Part shown: in pieces, positions 1 to 7,486 of the stretch
How the letters are laid out: each line of letters begins with the position of its first letter
Position numbering within the stretch: the first letter of the stretch is position 1
Origin: Flavobacteriia bacterium
GTDB taxonomy: Bacteria > Bacteroidota > Bacteroidia > Flavobacteriales > Flavobacteriaceae
Length of the DNA: 7,486 bases
Assembly: GCA_003973375.1 (NCBI GenBank)
Contig: QNYL01000055.1
Coordinates: forward strand, 1 to 7,486
Direction: 5' to 3'
Made by a program: the position numbers and the translations under genes
The notes under the pieces: model-generated
Database searches by the model: none
Told to the model about the DNA's origin: nothing
What the model saw: only the letters and a program-made list of their open reading frames with translations

Positions 1-375
1 GTTCTATAGCTTTAAACGGAAAATCAACTGCGAATTTTAGGATAAAACCATTTAACAAACAACCTCTCGAAAATAACCATCGTCACCCGATTCTAGGAGA
101 TAATCAATGAAGTCGAATAACCTAGTGTAAAATAAACATATTTGCACTAAACCAGAAAAAGCGACAAAATGGCCATTTTTCATCAAAAACAAGCGAAAGA
201 AAAGGGAATCTACTGACGTTTTAGGCAAGAACCTCCATTCAACGCATTCCTCGTATTTTTTGACTATACAATGATACGGAATCAACTCCTCACCTCAACA
301 AGAACAACAATACAAGACCTTCCACAATATCTTTACCCTCTCATGAGAGTTTAAAGAACATCCTCTATCTAATAC
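1..375. other. Leader region with no convincing gene
   Basis: These 375 bases precede the beta-galactosidase start. One plus-strand frame is open from position 3 to a TGA at 108-110 (about 35 codons). It could be the 3' tail of an upstream gene cut by the window edge, but its sequence matches no family I recognise and it is short enough to be chance. A minus-strand frame at 52-285 needs a TTG start, has no ribosome binding site, and reads as a Phe- and Tyr-rich string without domain features, so I do not call it. A TTGACT at 260-265 resembles a -35 box, but no good -10 box lies 16-18 bases downstream. The only structured element is the dyad at 331-356, listed separately. The promoter of the beta-galactosidase gene should lie in the second half of this region. 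Confidence 0.6.
331..356. promoter_or_regulatory. 26-base imperfect palindrome upstream of the GH35 gene, candidate operator
   Basis: The core CTCTCATGAGAG (338-349) is a perfect 12-base palindrome. It is flanked by CTTTA (331-335) and TAAAG (352-356), which also pair, leaving two mismatched pairs (CC at 336-337 against TT at 350-351). In all, 11 of 13 dyad pairs match. The site ends 19 bases before the ATG at 376, where a dimeric repressor such as a LacI- or GntR-type sugar regulator could block transcription, or where a 5'-UTR hairpin could form. The symmetry is seen directly. The regulatory role is inferred, and no regulator gene is in the window. Confidence 0.45.
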
Positions 376-2292
376 ATGAAATTACTACTCATCGCCTCGT
401 CCTTGCTTTTAACCATCAGCTTAACCATCTCGTCCCACGCAGCGGCACCAGGTGTGCTTAATACGACAAAACCCGATGGCAAACCGCATATTTTCTCGTT
501 TGGTGGAAAAAATGGTGAATCGTTTTTAATCGATGGTAAACCTATCCAAATCCGTTCTGCTGAGATTCACCCTCAGCGGGTTCCTAAAAGGTATTGGCGC
601 CAACGCATTCAGATGGCAAAGGCAATGGGGTTAAATACCATTGCTTTTTACACCATGTGGAATGACTTTGAACAGCCTGATGGATCGTTCGATTTCAAAA
701 CGGACAAGCGCGACATTGGAAGATTTATGGAAATCTGCCGAGAAGAGGGAATGTGGGTTCTCTTCCGCCCAGGTCCTTACATCTGTGGCGAGTGGGACTT
801 TGGTGGTATTCCTCCCTATTTACTTAAATACCCCGACCTTAAAATCCGCACCTTAAAAGACGAGCGGTTTATGAAAGCTCAAACGCGTTATTTAAAAGCC
901 ATTGCTCCTATTGCCAAACCCTACCTCAGCAAAAACGGAGGGCCCATTTTAATGACTCAGCTAGAGAATGAATACGGAAGTTATGGACGTAATGGCCGAG
1001 CCTATATGGAGTGGCTTCGCGATTTCTGGACAAAAGAAGGATTTGGTCCGTTTTACACCTCCGATGGAGCATCACAAGGATGTCTGAAAAATGTCACCCT
1101 CCCTGGAGTTGCCGTGGGATTAGACCCTGGAAAAAATGAAAATCACTGGAAAGTAGCCCGAAAAATGAACCCAGGCGTTCCAGTTTTCTCTTCGGAAACT
1201 TACCCAGGATGGTTCCGCCACTGGGGTGAAGGAAACTGGAAACCAAGCAATATTGATGGCGTTGTCAGATGGTATATGAAAGAAGGCAAATCGTTTAATT
1301 TGTTTTTATTTCATGGAGGAACAAACTTCGGTTTTACCGCTGGAGCAAACAACGGAGGTAAGGGAGATTACAGAGCTGACCTCACGAGCTACGATTACGG
1401 TGCGCCTGTCGATGAACAAGGGCACGCGACAAAAGCTTACCACCGCATGCGAAAAATCATCGCGCAATACACTGCAAAAAATGGCCCCTTACCCAAAATG
1501 CCTGTCGAACCAGCAGCCATGGAAATTGCCGACTTCACCCCTACTCGCGTTTCAGGTCTCTGGGATATCTTCCCCGATGCCAAGCCTGTTAAAGCCGATA
1601 AGATGTGGTTTGAAACGTGGCATCAAAATCAAGGTTTAGCCATTTACTCAACAACCATCCCCGCTGGCCCTGCCACAGAATTTACCTATCAACATCTCAA
1701 TGATTACGGTCAGGTTTATCTCGATGGCAAACACCTCAAGACAATCGTCCGTCGCTTGGGTGGAAAAAAAGTTGTCGCAATTCCCGCTCGCACAAAACCT
1801 GCCAAACTCGAAGTGCTCGTAGAAGGTATGGGCCATATTAATTTCCATATCTCCATGGAAAAAGACCGTAAAGGGCTTCACGGCACGTTGAAACTCGGAG
1901 ATAAAGCTTTAACCGACTGGAAAGTAGCTCCTCTCCCACTTCGCTCGTTACCAAAGGTCTTAGGAAAAATAAAACAAGCAAACTCCTCATCCTATCAGGG
2001 AGGATTTTTACAAGCCACCTTCAACATTGAAGGCAAACCTTCCGATACCTTCTTCGATATGTCAAAACAGGGAAAAGGCATTCTTTGGGTCAATGGTCAT
2101 AACTTGGGACGTTACTGGAATGTTGGTCCTCAACTCCGACTATACTGCCCAGCCGAATGGCTTAAAACGGGTAAGAATGTTATCACGATCGTAGAGCTTG
2201 AATCGTCAAAAACCAGCCCTATCCGCGGGTGTAAAACGAGAAACTACGATCAGAAAAATAAGGACACCCGCAATATGGACAACGTTTGGTAA
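376..2292 (+). CDS. Secreted glycoside hydrolase family 35 beta-galactosidase
   Basis: This enzyme should remove terminal beta-linked galactose from oligo- or polysaccharides by the retaining mechanism of clan GH-A. It is 638 residues long, a normal length for bacterial GH35. Residues 1 to about 22-24 form a signal peptide (Lys at position 2, a Leu/Ile-rich core, then SHAAA), so it is exported. The signal peptide also fixes the start, because no purine-rich ribosome binding site precedes the ATG. The TIM-barrel domain covers about residues 40-365 and has the typical blocks GLNTIAFYTMWNDFE (85-99), RPGPYICGEWDFGGIP (131-146) and LENEYGSYG (196-204). E199 is the expected acid/base and E274, in SSETYPGWF (272-280), the expected nucleophile. 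Both are present. Beta-sandwich modules follow. The last (about 530-600) carries the family signature DTFFDMSKQGKGILWVNG and LGRYWNVGPQ. The gene is intact and stands alone, converging on the acyltransferase gene. Exact substrate (galactan, agar-like glycan, glycoprotein glycan) cannot be read from sequence. Confidence 0.95.
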   Translation: MKLLLIASSLLLTISLTISSHAAAPGVLNTTKPDGKPHIFSFGGKNGESFLIDGKPIQIRSAEIHPQRVPKRYWRQRIQMAKAMGLNTIAFYTMWNDFEQPDGSFDFKTDKRDIGRFMEICREEGMWVLFRPGPYICGEWDFGGIPPYLLKYPDLKIRTLKDERFMKAQTRYLKAIAPIAKPYLSKNGGPILMTQLENEYGSYGRNGRAYMEWLRDFWTKEGFGPFYTSDGASQGCLKNVTLPGVAVGLDPGKNENHWKVARKMNPGVPVFSSETYPGWFRHWGEGNWKPSNIDGVVRWYMKEGKSFNLFLFHGGTNFGFTAGANNGGKGDYRADLTSYDYGAPVDEQGHATKAYHRMRKIIAQYTAKNGPLPKMPVEPAAMEIADFTPTRVSGLWDIFPDAKPVKADKMWFETWHQNQGLAIYSTTIPAGPATEFTYQHLNDYGQVYLDGKHLKTIVRRLGGKKVVAIPARTKPAKLEVLVEGMGHINFHISMEKDRKGLHGTLKLGDKALTDWKVAPLPLRSLPKVLGKIKQANSSSYQGGFLQATFNIEGKPSDTFFDMSKQGKGILWVNGHNLGRYWNVGPQLRLYCPAEWLKTGKNVITIVELESSKTSPIRGCKTRNYDQKNKDTRNMDNVW

Positions 2293-2326
2293 ACAACCAC
2301 ACAAGTTCTCCTAAAAACTCACACAT

Positions 2327-3439
2327 TTAGCTTTGACGGTTTATTCCTTGGGGCGTGCGCGACTGGAAAATGAGAAACTGCATTTTTCTGAGTCCCATGC
2401 CCCATAAAATCGTCACAGCTAAAAAAAGCAAACACGTCCAAATGGAAGTCCACCAATTGGCTTCTCGTTGAGCATAATCAATGAGCGGGTGACGTAAGTA
2501 TCCATTACAAAGAAAGAGATACATCGATAGATTACCGATATATAAAAAAACTCTCGACGCTCGTTGATGTTGCAAAATTTTTTCGCTAGCTATCCGCATA
2601 GCGGGAAGGACAAAAAGAACCACACTCACTCCTGATATTTTCCACGCGAGTGCATGGACATTTCCGAGATAAAATAAAATTCCCGCCGTGCCAATCACCA
2701 GAGGTGACAAGGAAACGTATTTTCTCTGAGCAAACCAAATACCTAAAACACAAATATCGAGATGACCTAAAATCGTGTGATTGATATTTAACTCAAACCA
2801 CTGGTCGAGCATGGGAGCCAACGCCCATTTCATGAGAAACGAACTAAGGATCAGTCCATACACAAGGATGTTACCATAACGTTGTATCCCCTTGAAAATA
2901 AACGGCACAACGAGGTAAAATTGAAGAATCACGCTGATAAACCACCATGGACCAATCGGATGATATATATTATCGGGTATGAAGTTAGATACGCCTAATA
3001 TCTGACGAATCAAATTAACTCCTTCCCCCGTTAAAACGTGATACCACCCCAAACGAATACTCTCAAAAATCAAATATCCAACAGCGGCAACGCCAACAGC
3101 TGGAAAAAAGGACTTCCAACGTTTTTTCTGAAATGACCACCACGATGGAAGTTGGTGAGGCAAATACTTAACGGCCAATCCATACCCACTTAAAAAGAAA
3201 AAAATCTGCACGCCATAATGCCCAAAATAGGAGGCAAACAGTCGGACGGCATCCCAAGGAGTATGCTGAAGTCCCTGCATAAATGCCTGAATGCGTTCGG
3301 GGCGAAAAGTAAATTCATTTTCCCCAGGTAAATCAGAAACCCAGTGAAGGTAATTGTGAAAAATAATAGCTAAAATCGCGATTGCCCGAAGGATCGTTCC
3401 TTCCTGAATGGAGATTGGTTTCCAATGATATGAAGGCAT
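2327..3439 (-). CDS. Membrane-bound acyltransferase 3 family protein
   Basis: This is a 370-residue polytopic inner-membrane protein of the acyltransferase-3 family (OafA/OatA-like), which moves acetyl or other acyl groups onto exopolysaccharide, lipopolysaccharide, peptidoglycan or antibiotic-like acceptors. The family's first-helix motif is visible as LRAIAILAIIFHNYLHW (17-33), with H28 at the position of the conserved histidine. GVQIFFFLSGYGLA (76-89) is the second hallmark. A basic loop, FQKKRWKSFFP (103-113), corresponds to the usual Arg-rich motif. GPWWFISVILQFYLVVP (153-169) matches the conserved W-x-L-S-x-E-x-Q-F-Y region, but without the Glu. The C-terminal IGNLSMYLFLCNGYLRHPLI (291-310) is the usual last-helix block. 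About ten hydrophobic segments are expected. No extra SGNH domain is present. The start is the first in-frame ATG that keeps the whole first helix; no Shine-Dalgarno sequence precedes it. The gene is transcribed divergently from the porin gene and converges on the GH35 gene with a 34-base gap. The acceptor is unknown. Confidence 0.9.
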   Translation of the reverse strand: MPSYHWKPISIQEGTILRAIAILAIIFHNYLHWVSDLPGENEFTFRPERIQAFMQGLQHTPWDAVRLFASYFGHYGVQIFFFLSGYGLAVKYLPHQLPSWWSFQKKRWKSFFPAVGVAAVGYLIFESIRLGWYHVLTGEGVNLIRQILGVSNFIPDNIYHPIGPWWFISVILQFYLVVPFIFKGIQRYGNILVYGLILSSFLMKWALAPMLDQWFELNINHTILGHLDICVLGIWFAQRKYVSLSPLVIGTAGILFYLGNVHALAWKISGVSVVLFVLPAMRIASEKILQHQRASRVFLYIGNLSMYLFLCNGYLRHPLIDYAQREANWWTSIWTCLLFLAVTILWGMGLRKMQFLIFQSRTPQGINRQS

Positions 3440-3863
3440 TGAGACAATAAGTTAATTTTCACATTACAAAACACCTCATAGAGGGCGAACATCCCACAGG
3501 TCATTAAAAAACTTTACAGTGGGTAATGGATTGACTGGTATCATTTTTCAGTTTGTTAGCAAATATTTTCTTTCTCCCTATAAACCACACGGAAAAAGAA
3601 AGAACACGCGACTGAACGTAAGTGAAATCTCGTCAAATTGCTAACACGATCACCACCACTCACGATTTTTTCTTTTCTTTCTGTTGATCTAGCCCCTCGT
3701 AATCCCCCTTAAAATAAGGCATTTTATCTTATGTGACAAAATTGTAACCAATAGCAATCTTGCCAACGTTCGTTTTTTTCTCTTTATTGCGCCCGTCAGC
3801 ACACAAACCTCCTTTTTGGGAGAATCTGTGAGACATCTAAATACACAATAAAATATTAGAAAA
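3440..3863. promoter_or_regulatory. Divergent intergenic region between acyltransferase and porin genes
   Basis: This 424-base stretch must hold the promoters of both the acyltransferase (leftward) and porin (rightward) genes. Two small dyads sit together in it: CCTTA-AAA-TAAGG at 3707-3719 and the imperfect GTGACAA-AA-TTGTAAC at 3733-3748 (6 of 8 pairs), about 115-157 bases upstream of the porin ATG. A copy of GTTAGCAA at 3555-3562 is repeated in inverted orientation as TTGCTAAC at 3638-3645. TTGACT at 3531-3536 resembles a -35 box without a clear partner. CTCC (3809-3812) and GGAG (3819-3822) could form a weak hairpin in the porin leader. No coding frame in the region is convincing: a minus-strand frame at 3689-4012 runs across the porin start and looks like a shadow. 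None of these elements can be assigned to a known regulator from sequence alone. Confidence 0.5.
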
Positions 3864-5126
3864 ATGACACTAATAACTAAAACGATAATTGCAGCGTCAA
3901 CTTTAACTTTGGGTTCGACTCTTGCAACTCTAGCGGGTGAAGATAAATCGGTGATTGAACCACCCAAGCCCGCAAGCTTTTCATCCTGCGATGCCTTAAA
4001 AAACCTGGGCAAAATCTATAAAAATAACGATAACCCATACATCCAAGAATGGAAGATTTTTGGTCGTATGCACTATCAGACTGGTTCAATCAGCGGTGAG
4101 GGTGCCGACGGTGGAAGCTTTCACGATAACTTTGACACCTTCCGACGCATGCGTATCGGAACAAGCCTCAAGTTTGCCCAGTATTTTAAAGCTGTTTTCC
4201 GCACACAACTCGTAGCTGATTCACGCTATAAAGGAGGTGAACTTAATTGGGGAATTCCCGAAAAAGAATGGGCATCATTCGATGAAGTTTTTTTAAGATT
4301 TAACGCTAAAAAAGCATTCAACATCGACGGCCTCGACAAGCTCGACATCACTTATGGTCGTCAGAAATTTTTAATGAGTGCTGAGGCTCATGAGTCTTCA
4401 AAAAGAATTAAGACCATTGAACGTTCTGCAATTGCAAACACCGTTTATTTAGGAGCCTTACCCGTTGGTCTGACCATTTCAGGAAAAAAAGGATCTTGGG
4501 CTGTCAATGGTTCTATTTATAGTGACACATGGGCTGAAACCCGCGCAGACTCCGTATTCGGCGACTGGAGTGGCGGTGAAGGTTATCTTCTTAACGTCAT
4601 CAAAACATTGGATAACAAGGATGAAATCATTTTTGATTATCTCTATCACAACGATGATAATGGTCCTGGAAAAAATGATTTCTTCTTTAATAAAAAGTGG
4701 GCTGTTTCTCTCGCGTATCAAGGTGAGCGTGGTCCTTGGGGATTCATGGTTAACGTAATCGGTGGAGACCATGGAAAACAGGACAAAAAGTCACGTGAAG
4801 GCGCCTTCTACGGTGCTGTTGCTCAAGGAACTTACTGGCTCATAGATGACAAGCTCGAAGCCGTAGGGATGTATCAATGGCAAGGATCGACGGAAGAAGA
4901 AGGCGTTACCGCTTATAGTAAAGACTTTGCAGCTTCTGGCGGGCATGGCGGAGATGTAAACAAGGGTCGTGGAGATAGCCATCACATGCTCTACGCTGGT
5001 GTAAACTGGTACCTCTGCGGAGACCATTCCAAGATCATGCTCGGAGTGGAATACGACAACCTTGACACCCCAAAAGGTAACGCAAATGCAACAACCCTCT
5101 GGGCTGCTTACCGACTTTACTTCTAA
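3864..5126 (+). CDS. Outer-membrane porin, phosphate-selective porin O/P (OprO/OprP)-like
   Basis: The product is a 420-residue beta-barrel porin that would let small solutes cross the outer membrane. Selectivity for phosphate is a family label and not shown here. Residues 1-24 form a signal peptide (TIIAASTLTLGSTLATLA, cleavage probable before GED), which supports the ATG at 3864 despite the lack of a Shine-Dalgarno sequence. A short mature N-terminal part contains CDALKNLGKIYKN (42-54) followed by NPYIQEWKIFGRMHYQTG (57-74), where the barrel begins. I recall this pattern, a Cys, an LKNLGxxYK block and then an IQEFxxFGR-like strand, from verrucomicrobial porins. Alternating hydrophobic and polar strands follow, with acidic, Gly-rich loops, for example at 253-264 and 347-364. 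The protein ends in strands at 367-375, 381-389 and 401-420, with a C-terminal Phe (AAYRLYF), the usual recognition end for barrel assembly. It is therefore complete. It is shorter than pseudomonad OprP after processing but in the range of this group. Sequence just beyond its stop appears foreign. Confidence 0.88.
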   Translation: MTLITKTIIAASTLTLGSTLATLAGEDKSVIEPPKPASFSSCDALKNLGKIYKNNDNPYIQEWKIFGRMHYQTGSISGEGADGGSFHDNFDTFRRMRIGTSLKFAQYFKAVFRTQLVADSRYKGGELNWGIPEKEWASFDEVFLRFNAKKAFNIDGLDKLDITYGRQKFLMSAEAHESSKRIKTIERSAIANTVYLGALPVGLTISGKKGSWAVNGSIYSDTWAETRADSVFGDWSGGEGYLLNVIKTLDNKDEIIFDYLYHNDDNGPGKNDFFFNKKWAVSLAYQGERGPWGFMVNVIGGDHGKQDKKSREGAFYGAVAQGTYWLIDDKLEAVGMYQWQGSTEEEGVTAYSKDFAASGGHGGDVNKGRGDSHHMLYAGVNWYLCGDHSKIMLGVEYDNLDTPKGNANATTLWAAYRLYF

Positions 5127-7407
5127 GAAAATTTAAAATCTGTTCTCCCAAAGAATTTGAAGGATACAATTCCTTAATCTTATTTGCAATTTTTTCAGCA
5201 TCTAAGTATTTTTTCCGCTTAATATAATGATCTGCAAGTGCATAAAGAAAATCAAAATTTGTCGGTTGTTTCTTTAATGCAATTTTTAATTCACTTTCCG
5301 CTTCTTTCATTCTGCCCAATTTCTGAAGCATCAAGCCTGCATTGTAATTTATTCTTGCACGTTCCGGCATTAATGCAGATGCTTTCTTCATATAAACTAT
5401 CGCTTCTTTGTAATTCTTTTTCTCACCAAGCAGCAAACCCAAATAGTAATAAGCATCAAAAAGTTCCGGATTTGTTTTAACCAAGTCACGCAGAAGCACT
5501 TCCGCTTTTTCATTCTTTCCAAGCTGACTATAAGTAATAGCCAGATTCAACTTTGCAGGGAAGAACAGCGAATCAATCTCTATAGCTTCTTCATATTGTT
5601 TGGCTGCGTTTTGTAAATCTTTTAGATTTGCATACATAATACCTAAATTCATTCTGCCGGAAGGAAAGTCAGCCATGTATAAATTCATCTCTTTATATTC
5701 TGTTAGAGCTTTGTCAAATGCTTTCTTATAATCAATCGGAATTTCATTAACCGGTAATTCCGAAATTCTAATTGCTGCTTCGGCTCTTACAGCTTTAACA
5801 CTATCTTTTAGCAGATTAAGAATATCACTTTTATATTCTAAAATATTATTGTTAGAATAAACACGCAATGCCGTTTCGCGTATAAGTGATTCTTCATTTA
5901 TTAACATTTCTTTAATGGTTTGTAAAATTGCAGTTGAACGGTATCTATTCATTAAAGATACTGCGGTTGCTCTAACAATTATGGGTTTTGTATTATCTTT
6001 CGCGATTTTAATAAGTTCTGTTTCTGCTTTTGGTTCACCTTTTCTTGCTAAGGCAAATGTTGTTCCGTAATGCTTCCCAGGATTTTTCCCATACCACTTT
6101 TTAATATGAGTATTTGCCCACTGCGGTGACTTATTAGTGTGACATTTGTTACAAGCATTAGGTGTTCCGATTGAGATTGTTAAATCGGGACGTGGAATTC
6201 TCATACTGTGGTCCCTTCTAAAATCAACACCCATGTAATATTTACCCGGCATGTGACAATTTACACAAAGTGCTCCTTCACCGACAGCAATAGTTTTACT
6301 ACCTAAATTTAAAGGAGTCCCTGGTTCGTTTTTTGTTTTATGAAAATGATGTTTCTTAGTATTATAAATATCTTCTCTGTGACATTGTGCACAAAGTTTA
6401 TTCCCGCTAAATTTTAATTTACCCGAATGCACATTATGACAATGATTACATTGAACTTTTTCAGCATACATTTTGCTTTGAACAAAAGAGCCGTAAACAT
6501 AATCTTCATCAAGAATTTGACCATCCGGATAATAACTTTCATTAAGTAATGTCGGAAGCATAGAATCGAGCAAGTCTTTTCTGCCGTGATGATAATTATC
6601 AAATAAAGAACGACGGGAATGACAGCGAACGCAAAGCTTTACATATTTGTTATTGTCTATTCTACTTGTTTGTACAACCAAACCAAAATTATTCTCTTTA
6701 CGTCTTTCTTTTTTAGAGAGCTTAGCCCATCGCACATGTTCGTAGCCTGGTCCGTGGCATGCTTCACAACTTACATTTATTTCAGAATAAGTAGTATGGT
6801 AAGATTTTGTTAAAGGATCAAAATTCTTTTTTAAATTTGTTGAATGACATTCGGAACACATTCCGTTCCAATTTTGTCCTGCATTTGTCCAATACAACCA
6901 GTTGGAAGGAGTTAAATTTTCATCTTTATATAAATGTTCCGGTAAACTAAACCATTCTTTCTTTTCTGTATCCCAAGCAATTGGAAGACATTGATATTTT
7001 CCATTATCAAAAGGAATTAAATATTGTTGTAGTGGAGCGTAACCAAATGGATGAGTAATTTTATATTCTTGAATTTTTCCGGCGGTGCCTCTGGTCTTAA
7101 CAAAAAAATCATTATCCCTTTTGTAAAAATTTGTCGTATCACCATCAGAGGAAACAAATATTGTATTATTAAAATTTCCAAGAACAGAACTATCCGTTGC
7201 AAAAGCCATAGCTTTACTGTGATCGGAATTAGACCAAAGGCTGTATTCTTCTTTATGACAATTCAAACAAGTTTCTTTGCCAATAAATTTTTGCGTTGCA
7301 GATATTTTGCTATAGCTATTGTTATTACTTTGTGAAAAAAGGTAGTAAAAAACAATAAGTACGATTACAATTGAAGATATTAAGAATGTTAATTTTTGAT
7401 TTTTCAT
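5035..7407 (-). CDS. Octaheme c-type cytochrome with HEAT-like and TPR regions; C-terminus chimeric
   Basis: This is a 790-residue membrane-anchored, periplasm-facing electron-transfer protein. An uncleaved or signal-type hydrophobic helix spans residues 7-24. Eight CxxCH heme sites follow: C47, C184, C214, C259, C320, C339, C381 and C419. Heme 1 is followed by DHSKAM (62-67). The block HPFGYAPLQQYLIPF (119-133) and then NWNGMCSECHSTNLKKNFD (179-197) and CEACHGPG (214-221) are typical of the widespread cytochrome c554-like multiheme/TPR family. A HEAT-like helical stretch covers about 450-555, and five TPR units cover about 581-750. The enzyme activity and redox partners of this family are not established to my knowledge. 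The start ATG at 7405-7407 keeps the anchor helix and has no Shine-Dalgarno sequence. The frame stays open past the porin stop, so residues about 763-790 are the reverse complement of porin codons and turn Arg- and Gly-rich. The real C-terminus probably lay close to NFLR (759-762) and is lost. AT-rich, Lys/Asn-rich codon use differs from the other genes. Confidence 0.9.
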   Translation of the reverse strand: MKNQKLTFLISSIVIVLIVFYYLFSQSNNNSYSKISATQKFIGKETCLNCHKEEYSLWSNSDHSKAMAFATDSSVLGNFNNTIFVSSDGDTTNFYKRDNDFFVKTRGTAGKIQEYKITHPFGYAPLQQYLIPFDNGKYQCLPIAWDTEKKEWFSLPEHLYKDENLTPSNWLYWTNAGQNWNGMCSECHSTNLKKNFDPLTKSYHTTYSEINVSCEACHGPGYEHVRWAKLSKKERRKENNFGLVVQTSRIDNNKYVKLCVRCHSRRSLFDNYHHGRKDLLDSMLPTLLNESYYPDGQILDEDYVYGSFVQSKMYAEKVQCNHCHNVHSGKLKFSGNKLCAQCHREDIYNTKKHHFHKTKNEPGTPLNLGSKTIAVGEGALCVNCHMPGKYYMGVDFRRDHSMRIPRPDLTISIGTPNACNKCHTNKSPQWANTHIKKWYGKNPGKHYGTTFALARKGEPKAETELIKIAKDNTKPIIVRATAVSLMNRYRSTAILQTIKEMLINEESLIRETALRVYSNNNILEYKSDILNLLKDSVKAVRAEAAIRISELPVNEIPIDYKKAFDKALTEYKEMNLYMADFPSGRMNLGIMYANLKDLQNAAKQYEEAIEIDSLFFPAKLNLAITYSQLGKNEKAEVLLRDLVKTNPELFDAYYYLGLLLGEKKNYKEAIVYMKKASALMPERARINYNAGLMLQKLGRMKEAESELKIALKKQPTNFDFLYALADHYIKRKKYLDAEKIANKIKELYPSNSLGEQILNFLRSKVGKQPRGLLHLRYLLGCQGCRIPLRA
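5122..5136. other. Probable chimeric junction between two genomes
   Basis: The porin stop codon is at 5124-5126, and the block A signal ends there. From about 5127 the minus strand reads the last natural helix of the cytochrome (LGEQILNFLR, residues 753-762). There is no intergenic base, terminator or overlap that either family would normally need. Base composition drops from about 43-48% GC to about 30-35% GC across this point in the 60-base lines that I counted. The exact breakpoint cannot be fixed to a single base, because neither native continuation is in the window. Confidence 0.7.
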
Positions 7408-7486
7408 CTAATGAATATGGTAAATTTTTGCTCTGAAGCGATACTTTAAAATATAAAATTATAATTATAATTTAGTTAAATGGGAA
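7408..7486 (-). promoter_or_regulatory. AT-rich upstream region of the cytochrome gene
   Basis: The 79 bases before the cytochrome start are nearly all A and T. They contain a perfect 18-base palindrome, AAATTATAATTATAATTT (7456-7473), about 50 bases upstream of the ATG. Reading toward the gene, TATATTTTA lies just after it and weakly resembles the Bacteroidota -7 element (TAnnTTTG), but the final G is missing and no paired upstream TTG is clear. A promoter here is likely by position only. The palindrome may simply reflect the base composition. Confidence 0.35.

Overview
The window reads as two blocks of different origin joined near position 5124-5130. Block A (1 to about 5126) looks like a Gram-negative bacterium of the Verrucomicrobiota or a near relative in the PVC group. 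The basis is the type of phosphate-selective-porin-like protein, the type of secreted GH35 beta-galactosidase, and moderate GC (hand counts on two 60-base lines gave about 43% and 48%). Block B (about 5127 to 7486) is AT-rich (30% and 35% on two lines). It carries one multiheme cytochrome rich in Lys, Asn and Ile, whose style suits Ignavibacteria, Bacteroidota or a relative. Both taxonomic guesses come from recalled family resemblance, not from a search.

Layout: 1-375 is a leader with no convincing gene but with a 26-base dyad just upstream of the first start. A complete secreted GH35 beta-galactosidase lies at 376-2292 (+). It converges, with a 34-base gap, on a membrane acyltransferase-3 family protein at 2327-3439 (-). 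A 424-base divergent intergenic region, 3440-3863, precedes a complete outer-membrane porin at 3864-5126 (+). Directly after the porin stop codon begins the antisense coding sequence of an octaheme cytochrome with HEAT-like and TPR regions (5035-7407, -). Its last 28 or so codons are simply the reverse strand of the porin 3' end. The window closes with 79 very AT-rich bases upstream of the cytochrome.

Functionally, the block A genes suit an aquatic polysaccharide-using bacterium: a secreted exo-beta-galactosidase that trims galactosides, a porin for small anionic or other solutes, and an acyltransferase that probably decorates a surface glycan or lipid. They are not arranged as one operon, and no shared pathway can be shown. 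The cytochrome is a periplasm-facing electron-transfer protein with no functional tie to the other three genes.

I see no convincing undescribed system. The most important observation is the probable chimeric junction, either an assembly or amplification artefact or, less likely, a real recombination point. None of the four starts has a recognisable Shine-Dalgarno sequence. I see no tRNA, rRNA, CRISPR array, insertion sequence or strong terminator hairpin.
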